Assembly: GCA_934045905.1 (NCBI GenBank)
Contig: OW203767.1
Coordinates: 11,473,073-11,537,072, forward strand
DNA: 64,000 nucleotides
Direction of reading: 5' to 3'
Source: Leuctra nigra
Taxonomy: Eukaryota; Arthropoda; Insecta; Plecoptera; Leuctridae
A program made the position numbers and the translations under genes. The notes under the pieces are model-generated. The model saw only the letters and a program-made list of their open reading frames with translations. It was not told the DNA's origin and did no database searches. Shown here piece after piece: positions 1 through 12,400 of this stretch; positions within the stretch are counted from its first letter, which is position 1; the number at the start of each line of letters is the position of its first letter.

Positions 1-499
1 GTAGAGGTCAGGGACAAGGCGCGCCGGCACCAGTGTGAATTGACAGACAAGTGTGAGCGGGCCGCTATGTAGGCACTAGTAGGCTGATTGTACTGCTAGC
101 AGCGGTGGTTAAGTCACGTAGGTAATCTAGTACTTGAGTCTTCTTCATAGATTACTCGGAAGTTATGTTTGACCATGGTGGTAAATAGAGCTCATTTACA
201 AGGAGTGATGAATGGAAAAATGCTGCGTCAAAATTGAGAAAATTAAAATTCTGAGTATTATTATGTTTGCTTAAATTATCAAGACTCTTTTACAGAGTAC
301 CTACAACTTGTTTTGTTTACCACCCCTATAAATGTACTAACTACCAATATATAATTTTGTGGAATTCCCTCAAAATACCTAGGTAGTAGGTACCTATTTT
401 GCCAATATTTCCAATGGCCCCACCCACTCGTAAATTTTCCCCCAATGTATACATCTCTCGTCACGAGCAAGTAAGAGTAACTCGTCTCCTCTCCGCCAG
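1..499 (+). other. Intron of the OSBP gene (left edge)
   Basis: AT-rich sequence with no coding signal. It ends in a pyrimidine-rich tract and AG at 498-499, which is the acceptor of the first visible OSBP exon. The upstream part of the gene, expected to encode the PH and coiled-coil regions, lies outside the window. Confidence 0.6.
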
Positions 500-3400
500 G
501 CGTGAACCACTCGTCCCCCTCGGACGACGAAGAGGAGAACGAGTTCTACGACGCGCAGGAGGACTCGACCTCGTCCATGAGCTCTCGGCCGCAGGACTTC
601 ATCCTGAAGATCCCGGTCGGCCACCGACGCACCAGCTCGGGCCTGAGCGTGGGCTCGGACATGCAGGAGACCGGCTCGGGGTCGAGCAGCGACCAGGACG
701 AGACCGACACCAAGGTGCTCGTCATCAGCAGCACGGCCGGTAGCGCACAACAGGAGCGCACAGTCAATGTGAGTGCAACATACTTACTTCACTTCATACG
801 TTATTGCTTCGTCTAACTACAGGGATGTTTGTTTTCGCTAGGAGTACCTATGCCAATAGTCGTTTTTTACTTTGTGTTCGAGGATCGAATCTTTCACAAA
901 AGTAATAGGGAGGTAAAGTTTTGATGGCGGCAAAATTCTTGGGTATAGTAAAATGGCAGCCCATAAGAAATAACACGTACCTCAACTTCAACTCGACTTA
1001 ACTGAGAAACCGCAGGTCTGATCTCTAACAAAATGTACCTGTATTCAAATCGAACCTTCCTTTTCACTTTAAAACACTGTCCAGTACTCCGCATTATTCC
1101 TAATTTAAACTATTCGATGTTAAAAACGAAGTAAATTGAGGCTGTTGCCACATCTATCGTGTTCACGCGCATCCGGTACACCTGGGCTTCGTTATATCGG
1201 CGATGTAGCAACATGGTGTTTTCAGATGTTGCCAGGCGCTAGAAACTAACTCACAGCCCCCGTTATTGCGGCAGGTGGAACGTAGGTAGAAAGGCTGTGC
1301 AACAAAAGAATCAAGATGGGGTACTGTTGTGTGTCGGAATGTCAGAATTCTAATTTAAATTCCGTGTATTTCTTTTATGGTTACCCACTGATGAGAAGAC
1401 GCGTAAACGTTGGTTGGAAGTGATAAGGTAATTATTTAAACACGTAATATTGAAATATTCTCTAGGAAATATAACCATATCGGTACATCCTTGTCACGCA
1501 ATAACCCAACTTTTTCGTAGCACAGCCATATTGAAATTTTAATACCGCCACTTCTTCAAAAAACAGGAAACGGAAATAGAACTATACCGGCAACACTGTA
1601 GGTTGAGTAGTGATTTGCTTCGTTTTTAACATCGAATAGTTTAAATTAGTTATAATGCAGAGTCCTGGACAGTGTTTTAAAGTGAAAAGGAAGGTTTGAT
1701 TCGAATACAGGTGGATTTTGTTAGTGATCAGACCTGCGGTTTCTCAGTTAAGTCGAGTTGAAGTTGAGGTACGTGTTATTTCTTATGGGCTGCCATTTTA
1801 CTAAACCCAAGAATTTTGCCGCCATCAAAACTTTACCTCCCTATTGAAATGTCAAATAGTTTGAAAATAAATTTTAAGAAATTAAGAGAAAGGATAGGAA
1901 AGAAATTAAGAAAATATTTATTCACCAATCTATCTTCAAATTCCAAGATGAAGGATGGCCAATGTAACTACAGTCAAGCCACTAAAAAAATGTAGGTATC
2001 TTTGAAAAAAAGTTTAAAATATCATGGAAAATCAGAGTGGTGGGATAGTTTGATATTTGATTTGTACAGATGAATATTTTTGCAAAATACTACTAGGTAT
2101 TCAAAACCTCCAATGCTACAATTTTCAAATATCAATTTGAAACAAATATTTTCAAATTTTTTACAAAATATTGGAATTTATTACTTGATTACTAGGACAT
2201 ATTCTCATACTTGTACATGTTTGAAATTAATCGCATGATTTTCTGTATGTACAATTTACTACACATGCGACAATATGCTATGGTCGGTGACATGCAAAGA
2301 AGAACCCGCTCTAGCTTGGGCCGCCCTATACCTGGCATTGGCAATGCTAAACTGGGTTCATCTTTGCCTTCCCCGACCGTAGTTAGGTTTGTTTTACTAT
2401 CAATCTGATGTTGTTTTGTTTTTGTACCAGTTGTACATGTACCAGTTTTGTTCATATTGAATTGTACAGTGTACCACCTACCTCCTTGGAAGGTGTGTGG
2501 TACGACTGCATGTTCACTCTACATCCGTTTCTAAGTTTTTTAGTTCAAGTACAATTAGAAAGTAAGGGAGGCAGCTAAATATCATGCATGTGGGATGAAA
2601 GAGGGATTTCTGAAGTTCTAGGAGTTCATCAACCTGAACTCTAAAAGTGTCTGAAAGTTAGAAGATGGTTCATGTTGACAAGGTATAGAATAATTTACCC
2701 CAACCCGAAAAAAGAGCTCCTCCCATGAAAAGGCCGGATAAAACCCACTTGAATAATCGTGAGGGGTTTTATTACCTAGGTAATTGCTTTTTCAAACAAC
2801 AATCATGAACAGGAAAACTATCTGCATTAACACATTTCTAAGTGAGCTATTTTATTTTTAAGTTAGAATAACCAGGTAAACTATTTGCTATGAGAGTAAT
2901 TTTTTGAATGTAGCATTTACATTCTGTGTAGAGGTCAGTTAGGGTACCCGGGTACAATGGCGGGTACTCGGGTATCAATTTTTTTAAATTTTTTTTTATT
3001 AGGTTTGTTTGCATTTGCGACAGCTGCTACTTAATCACCAGCTGCATTGCTTATAGTTATATGTAATTGTACACTGAATTTAATATTTAGGTATTCATAT
3101 TTCCCAAATCTCAACAATCCCAACCAATAATTGGTTTGTAAATTCATGTTAGTAATTTCATTAGAATGCTGGTGAGTTGATGGATTATTAAATGCCACAA
3201 ATCATGATATATGATCATATGATTGATGTCATATTAAATGACATCAATGGATTATTGATGGAGGGGATGCAGGCAAGATAAACCTTGTTTTTAACCTTCC
3301 ATTGTATGGACGTTATGCATCTCTCCCCGAGGACACGGATAGGGCGGCAGGCTCTAGTGCAATAAACTTCAAAACATTTTCCAAAAAAAAATGTTATTTA

Positions 3401-6400
3401 TTATGCGGGTAATTAAAGCGGGTACCCGGGTACAAAACAATACCCGAATCCGACCTCTAATTCTGTGTGTGAATTAATACGTAGTAGTGAGCGTCAAAAG
3501 AAGGCAGCCTAATCCCCATGTTAGTTTATTGGAAACCGGTAGTTACCGGGCGTCCCTAATATACTCGGGATATGAAACAAAACCCAGTAGGTGCTTGGGA
3601 GATTGAGATAAGGTGATAACTGATAATAATAAATATCTTCCGTTTCCAACACAATGTCGTGTCGATACTAGATAGTAGATATTAGATAATTTACTGTAAT
3701 TTTTGATAATTAGTATTTCAAAATGAGTTTAGCTCTTGAAGTTCTTAACCCATTTTGTCAAAGGTTTTCGGCAAAGACCGAAGGCTGCTATAATTTATCT
3801 GTGCCTTTGGCTTGTCAGACTGACAGCCCAATGAAAGGGCTGTCCGATGCCGACAGTGTCCCCTCCTGGGGGTCTATTCTCAAAACAGTTATCACGTTAT
3901 AACTCCCAAGTTATGATTTCATAAGGAGGTTTGTCCTATCTCTCACCGTGTTAATATTATGACTTTTTGTCATATCATAGCTTATGGTGTGATAACTTTT
4001 TCGAGAATATGGGAATATGGGAAAATAGGTTGACCACTTGTACTAAGAACGTAAGGCGGGTCAGGTAGATGTCAGCCGTGTAATTTTTCTTGTCGAATTT
4101 GTCAACCCCCTAATGAAACTTTCCTCCAGTTTAAATTCTTCTATAATGCCTGTGCGCATATGTGCTTGTCTGAGGTTAGGTACCTATTATTGGAAGTTTT
4201 GCTTGTGTGAAGATCTACCTATTTATTTTCAAACTTTTCATTTGGTTACAATACCTGAAGGCTAAGCCATTTTTGAAAAGGTGTAGATTTGAGGTTTTGC
4301 ATTATTGAATGATTGTACCTAGTACCTAGGTATCTACCTACAGTTCGTTTTTCCTTTGTTCAGACCTAGCCACCGTCAGTTGTTACTTGTTCTGTAAGGC
4401 CGAGAAAGACAACATTGCAAGGTGAGCGAGCAATGAAGTCTTTCTCGGCCTAGCAGAACAACTGACTGTGGCTCCATCTGGTGAGAGTTCAAACATAGGA
4501 AAAACGAACTGTACTCAGTAGTGCATCCATAATTTAAAAATAATATTTAAGGTTAGTAAAAATAATGTATTATTTTAGATAAATAAAATAAGAAAAACAC
4601 ATAAAAAAAACACTTAAAAAGTTTTTAAATGAATCAGCGGATGGGTGTTATCGAACTTGGTATCCTAATTATTACTTGTTTGCTCTCTTGGAAGGGTTAA
4701 GGATGAACCATCACGTTGAATGACTATATTCTTTACATGAGATAAATTAATTCAGAAAACGCATGTCTAAACTTTAGTTTTACATAGTTTTATAATGTAA
4801 TATGTGGAGAAAAATTCGATATGAGATTACGAAGAATTTTATAACAAAGTTTTCGTTAAAACTTTGGTTTCCTAAGTTATTGCATATCACACATTTATAG
4901 TAGTTTCTTTGAAATGGATGCCAAAATAGCTTCAAATTCGATTATTTGTTCAGACCTAGCCACCGTCAGTTGTTACTTGTTCTGTAAGGCCGAGAAAGAC
5001 AACATTGCAAGGTGAGCGAGCAATGAAGTCTTTCTCGGCCTAGCAGAACAACTGACTGTGGCTCCATCTGGTGAGAGTTCAAACATAGGAAAAACGAACT
5101 GTACTCAGTAGTAGTGCATTCATAATTTAAAAATAATATTTAAGGTTAATAAAAATAATGTATTATTTTAAATTCGATATGAGATTACGAAGAATTTTAT
5201 AACAAAGTTTTCGTTAAAACTTTGTTTCCCAAGTTATTGCATATCATCACACATTTTAAATTTCTTTGAAATGAGTGCCAAATATCTTCAAATTCGATTA
5301 TTTTGTATCAAAAACTCAAAAATACCCTGCAGATTTGATCACATTTGTCTAAATTTTACACAGGATAATGGATAACACACATTTTAAATTTCTTTGAAAT
5401 GGTTGCCTAAAATTTTCAAATTCGATTATAATATTATATCAAAAATTCAAAAAAGGTCCTTGTGGGCAAACTGGGGTGCTGACCCCCCAGTCCCCCTTAT
5501 GACGACGCACTACCTTTTCCTCAAATTCATTGATCACCAATAATTTTGACCCCCCCCCCCCCTTCCCCCCCCCCCCTTCCGCCCCCACCCAAAATAAAGT
5601 ACCTACGCCCCTGCTATTATTTATAATTGTATAATTACTATGTAGCTATAATAATGGATAACGATTATGTCAATACATTGTTTTGCATACCACAGCTAAG
5701 ATTGTGGAAAAGGGAAGTATGATACTTGGATATTTGCATAGATAAAGAGATCAGAAATTATCCAGTGTGATTGGGCCATAGTACCAAAAAGACGTTTAAA
5801 TTTGCGCGCCAATTTTAGTTACGCCATTTCCTCGAGTGAGGGCAGCACTCTGCACAGCCTTCTACATCCTGCAATTTTGATGAAAAATCTCGCGGGCTGT
5901 GAGTCATCTTTTTCGTCTGTCAAAATTTCAGCCTACCGAGGTTATCTAGTCAATTTTATGCCTTGATGGTTTTTTATGAACATTTATTGACCATATTTCA
6001 ATTTGAAAACAAGTAGTGATTGTGCTCTTTTGTATCTAAATATACCGCGAAGCTTTCTACACGAATGTTGGTACTGGTTGAACCCGTAGTTGTGAAACAA
6101 TTATTGACAGCTCGCGTGAAGACGGAAAATCAATGATGAATGCTGAATACTACTCAATAAAAGCGCCGACAATTTCCTAGAATAAGCTAAATGGTTAAGG
6201 GTACAGTGAAATGAGCAGGTTGTGTTCTTTTTTCAAAGCCTATATTTAGCTAATCTAATAAATTATTGTATTACGCGAGTAGTAGGTATGTAGATTTACT
6301 TTGTTTAGGAGTAGGTAGTGTACCTAGCTGATCAATTAGAGTTATGCTAATTGTCTCTCTTTGTTGATCACGAAGAGACATTCAACTTATCAGACAAAGA

Positions 6401-9400
6401 GTTGAAGATAACAAATGGCTTGTTTAGACAAATTGTCAAGATAGAAGTGTAAATAAATCTTCCGCACTCATTTACATAATCTACAGTATCCTCATTATTC
6501 GACATTGCCATTTCATTGGCACATCACCTGAAATTATATAAAAAGGGTTAAATAGTACTAACAAGATTCTAACAGGAAGCTGTAGAATGAGTCAATGTTT
6601 AGTGTCTGCTTTTAACAGTGGAGTGCATTGTGCCGCGTGATAGAAGATCATCCATTATCATATCTGCTTCGACCTACCCAATGAGTAAAGACGCTTTCTT
6701 GATATTAAATGCCGGTCCATACACCAAGATGGACCATTCGAAAGTGTGTGAACAATTACTGAAGGATGACAGTCAGTGTTTGCAGGACGGGAGTAACATA
6801 TCAGCTGATGGCATTGCTGAAAATAAGAGTTCTACTAAGGTAAGACTAGTTGAATCATTGGTAAAGTGGCAGTCGGGAGGGGGGGGGGGGCAAGGTTGTC
6901 GTGCTTTGCTTTGAAGGTAACTGAAGGGGAAGATAGTGATATCTTTGATCTGATAAGACAGCTGGTGGGACTTGAGAGTTGGCACACACCTGTTTGTGAC
7001 TAGTGTTTAATGACCTCTGCTGAGTGGTTGAGACATGCCAATCGGTAGGAAAACGCTGCGATATGAGGTACCTATACAAAGAAACTTGTGTCTATGTGTG
7101 ACATAACAGCTTGCTAAGTTACAGTGGTTGATATTGCAGAACTGTGTTCCATGTGGTTGGTTGGTTTCAATGTGAAAATGTGTGAATGTGTGAAAAGGTA
7201 AAAACGAAAAGTGACTTGCCGAAATTTTAAAAAATTGCCCAACTTATTTCAGTAGAGCACTTTGGCATTCTCTCTGACAAGTGGGGCTTAGCAATGTTTA
7301 AGCGACAGCTTTGATGCCTGTCTGGTTGTAATATCTTTGACTATGTCTTACTGTGGCTGAGGGTTGGGGTTTCTTTGATGCCAAATGTCGCAATTTAAAA
7401 AAAAAAATGGAAATTGGTGTTAGTCATTCAAGTGTTAGTAGATTGACAAAAAGTGAGAGCTCAATTCTAATACAGTACAATGAATGAATGAATGCCCATC
7501 GTTTTAGAGGTAAAAGAAAATGCGAATGTGTTCCACCAAATAAGTTCTACTACCTAAGAGTAAGACCGTAATGTTGTAGGTGAAAACTTGCATATTTTTC
7601 CCTGCGTTTTGGTAATTCTTTCTTCAAATTTGTAAAAATGGTCAGAATAAATTTGTCAAATATTCAATCTTGAAATGTGAACCTGGCACCGGTGGTGACG
7701 ACGTTCCGTTGTTGCAGCCTCCGACTCCGCAGCGGCAGAACTCCAGCAGTAGCACGGTGGTGCGTCGGAAACGCAGGACGCGCGTGCCGGACAAGCCCAA
7801 CTACCCGCTCAACTTGTGGAGCATCATGAAGAACTGCATCGGCAAGGAGCTCACCAAGATCCCCATGCCTGTGAGTCCGTTACTTAGCAATCACACTTAA
7901 CATACATGACTGCTAATTAACAGTGATTCATTACCTACAGTTTTAATTAACATTAAACGTCACGTCAGCAGATGCTCGTTACCAGTTCACAAAACATGTT
8001 TCTACCTCCTATAAAATTAATCAACAGCTACTATTTTAACAGCTGCTTGATGGCTAATTGTTGCTAATATTTATGTTATTTTACAACATCTATTCGTTAT
8101 TTTTTTCATTTGAAAGTTAGCTCACATTGTAATGCTCGAGACTTAAAAATATCAAAATGGATTTTATGCAAAACAGTACAATTCCCTCCATGACAATGGA
8201 AGACCGAATGTGATTCCCACGACCGTCCTGCCTGACAAAGTTTTTCTTGGTTTCCCTCAGTTGAGCCAAATGATGAAAAGGTTCGCTACTGATAGGCCGC
8301 AACCGCCTCATTTCGGCCGCAACCGCCTCATTTCTGCTATCCATATTCTTTATCATCATATTCATAACTGCCAAGTGCCATTAGCCATGTTGATCACCGA
8401 GCTATTTGCATGTCATTGTCTGTAACGAGACGGTTGCGACAGGTGAACTTCTCGGAGCCGCTCTCGATGCTGCAGCGGCTGACGGAGGACTTCGAGTACG
8501 CGGAGATCCTGGACAAGGCCGCGCTCTGCACAGACTCGTGCGAGCAGCTGGCGCACATCGCGGCCTTCGTCGTCTCGAGCTACGCGTGCTGCAGCAACCG
8601 CACCGCCAAGCCCTTCAATCCGCTGCTAGGTGCGTACAGTGACATAAATATGTGCTCATAGTTGCTTGGACCCTAGTGGCTATTACGCTCCAAGGATTAA
8701 TTTCTAACGACTTAGAATAATAATATCGACCATAGTAGTGAATATCGCAATATGGTCGCAATATTCTTTGGACTTGTATGCTATTAACTTATTTATAAGC
8801 TTCATTGTTGTTTTTAATACAATAGCAAATGTATACATTCCTCATTACAACTTTACTCTATTCTACAACACATCACATTATTAAAACATCAGTATTACTA
8901 CTCAGAATGACAATTGGAATTCTGGAATTCTTCATGTGCGTTTTAAGACAAATTAGGTTCTTGTTTTAAACTGATAACATTTTAATTGCTTATTAATGCG
9001 TTGTTCATAATCATCAAATAATCTTATCATAATAATTAAAGCAAAATTTATATACCTAGTATTAGTACCTAACATTCACAAAGTCCTTGAAATTAAATTC
9101 TTAAAAACCGCCTACAACTGAAAATTATGTAACTGCCTGTTATTCTGAATGTTTCATTATAAATAATGCTATGTAATAAGTGAATGCAATTTATTATGAG
9201 ACATTTGCATGAGTTGATAAACATTGTGTAACCTTGTGTGAGGCTATTCAGTGATGCTGAGCCCAGTCTACACTGCTTGACATCCTTGACCTCGGAGAGT
9301 TGACGTGAATCACTCTCCAAGTAACAGTACTGTTAACGAGGCATTATTATCCTTGAACTTACATAGACTTCAAAAAAATCAATCATCCCAATGCCAAGAT

Positions 9401-12400
9401 GGAAATAAATGTTTCCAGTGTTGCACCAAGTTGTACTATTTCCTCTTCAGTACTTCAGTTAATTTAAATTTGTTTTTAAACAAATATGATTTAAAAAAAT
9501 TGATTTATTAAAAATAAATCAAATTATTACCTAACATAAGGACAATGTGCAGTAGGACATTAGGTATCAATTTACTATTATAATATTAATTAAATTACTA
9601 ACACAGGGCTGCCGCCACATACAAATTAATATCCTTTTAAAAAGCATGAAAAATCCGTAAAAATCCGTATGCCCATTAAAAACCTTTAAAATGATGTAAA
9701 ACTCCCATATTTCAAGCACTAACTGGGCCACTTGACAGATAAGCTATTGAATTCCTCACGCAACATGGGACATGAGAGGAGGGGGTTGGGTTCTGGACTG
9801 ACAGCTGTGGATGGAATTGTAATTTTGAATTCAGAATTATAAATATCTTTCTCCCCTTTCTAACACATTATTCATAATGAGCATAATAAATTTCAAAACT
9901 ATAAGCACACACAAGAATAAGGGATGCAATCACAAATCAGGTCATTAACCCACGACCAGCTGCAAACAACTAACAAGTGGATGCCTCAGGCAGCACGTGC
10001 CCCTAGACACTCGAGACATTGCTCAAGGTCGACCAGTTTCCCCACCCCCCTTCCTCCCTCAACCATTCACTCGCAACCATTTATTTGTAGTATAGCTAGC
10101 CTACTTACACAAAAGGGTGTTTTAAACAATCTCTGCACTGAAAATTGTTGGACAGGAAACGAAAATATCTTGTCAAACTATACATTTTCGTAATAAATTT
10201 GAAATATTATCTCATTCAACAGAGAAAATGTGGTTCAACTATGAATCACCAGTATCTGTTAAAGAGTCAACAAATCCGTGTGTCCGTTTTTGTACTCATA
10301 AATCCGTAAAAACGGATAATATCCGTAAAAACGGCAGCCCTGTACTAACATACTAATTACGCTTTGTGAACATAATTCTGACATCAGTGCTGCTGGAATT
10401 TTGGCGTTTTCATGATCATGACTAATAAATCCACCATCTAACCTGTTAAACTAAGTGGTATCTCAGTTCTGTACGGTCGGTGACGGGCAAAGATGAACCC
10501 AGTTTAACATGGCCAGGTATTTGCTAATTTGCTAAAGCGGGTTTATCTTTGCCTGTCCCCGATCGTAGTGTATCTGTAGGAACTACTAGCTTGATCTTAT
10601 CGTGGAAAAGTATTGGTATTTAAAATCCCCGTTGATATCTGCGCAGGAGAGACGTACGAGTGCGACCGGATGGACGACCTCGGGTGGCGCGCCATCAACG
10701 AGCAGGTGTCGCACCACCCGCCGATGGTGGCGCAGTACTGCGAGGGCCGGGAATGGCGGTGCTGGCAGGAGTTCACGATGGCGAGCAAGTTCCGCGGCAA
10801 ATACCTGCAGATCATCCCGCTTGGCACCGCACACCTTGAGTTCAACAACTCTGGTGAGTGTTCTGGTCTAAATGGCGAGAGACGGGAAGTATGTACACTT
10901 TGCATTGCACAACTAAAAACGGTGAGCGAAACTGATTGACAGGTTCCTTGACAATAAATAGGTACTTGTTATTATCAATGAAATTAGAGCGCATCTACTA
11001 GTTAGATGACTTGTTAGCATAGACTTCGTCAGACGATGCCATCAAATCTATTTCAGCCAATCAGTTTCTTTCGAATACCAGTTTTAGTTTGGCCAAGTCC
11101 ATTCTTGCATTCTTGATTTCTCTACAATCCATTCTTGCAGTAGTATGTCCTCAAACAGGAACTATAGCTCTTGCTCTGACTAAAACTTGGAGGTAGATTA
11201 TTAAACTGCATTAAACTTTTTTTTTTAAATTTCTTTAATGTATAAATGAATTATTTGCAAGCGTGCGCTTTGCAGCTTAGAGACAAGTTGAGTCTGAATA
11301 GCCGTAATTTAGATGTCAGTCCAAGACATCACAAGACTTAGGTAACTACATGTTAATTATCGTATGAACGGAATCTCGTAGACTCTTGTGCACTTGAATC
11401 TTGATATGTACCTATAACTTCTAGGCTTTCAGGACCCTTATTTAATATCACAAGTCACTAGTACGGTCATTTGAAGTCTAGTCATAGCTATATCAATAAC
11501 ATTGCGGGACTAGCCTTGGACTAGGAGAACAATGCTATTCCACCACTGAAGTTAAAGCCTAAATGGATATTAAAATGGCTAGTATTAAAATAAACAATAC
11601 GGTGCAAGTTCAATAAATTTAATGAGAGCAACATTTCGAGTGTTCTGTTTTTCTGTCTCACTCACTCTGTTTCACGAGCAAGATGAGGAGTTAAACACAT
11701 CACTTGAAACATCTTGAATCTAGATACCTATCTCTTTGAGCTTAAGAAGGGTATTACCAACCATGCCAATAAATAATACAACGGTATGGCTACCTGCCTC
11801 CCGACCCAAAGATATAGTCAAAGATAAAGTCAGGATCAAGATGATTAGTCTGATCTACAATATAATAAAGTTATAAACATTATCTTTGTTCCATGTAATT
11901 GTACTCTAATTATAAAATGTCTACTGGTAGGTTTCATAGCAAGTAGATTCTCAAAACAAATCACAATGTTACACACTTTGACGTCCAATCAACGTGTTTC
12001 TTTGCATTAAAATCCTTTCTCTTTCATTGTTCTAAAGTTGTTATATGCACCACATAATCCAACCCTCTTGACTAGACGAGATGATAAGGAATGTACCGAC
12101 TGTCTCCAGGTAACCACTACACGTGGCGCAAGGTGACGACGACGGTGCACAACATCATCGTCGGCAAGCTGTGGGTGGACCAGAACGGCGACATGGACAT
12201 CGTCAACCATCGGAACGGAGAGAAGTGCCATCTCAAGTACATCCCGTACAGCTACTTCACTCGCGACGTTCAACGCAAGGTGAGTTGCGATTCTCATGTC
12301 ACTATAAACATGACAACACTACAGACATTATTTCCTGCACTGCATGGTTATGCTCTAATTTTGTTGAAGTAAAGTACATAGTTATTCTTTTGTATTACTA

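Noticed and set aside
394..750. Minus-strand frame rich in Arg/Val
   Set aside because: Antisense shadow of the OSBP FFAT exon, with low-complexity composition typical of GC-rich opposite frames.
6877..6890. G run after the alternative OSBP exon as a regulatory quadruplex
   Set aside because: A single run cannot form an intramolecular quadruplex; simple low complexity is enough.
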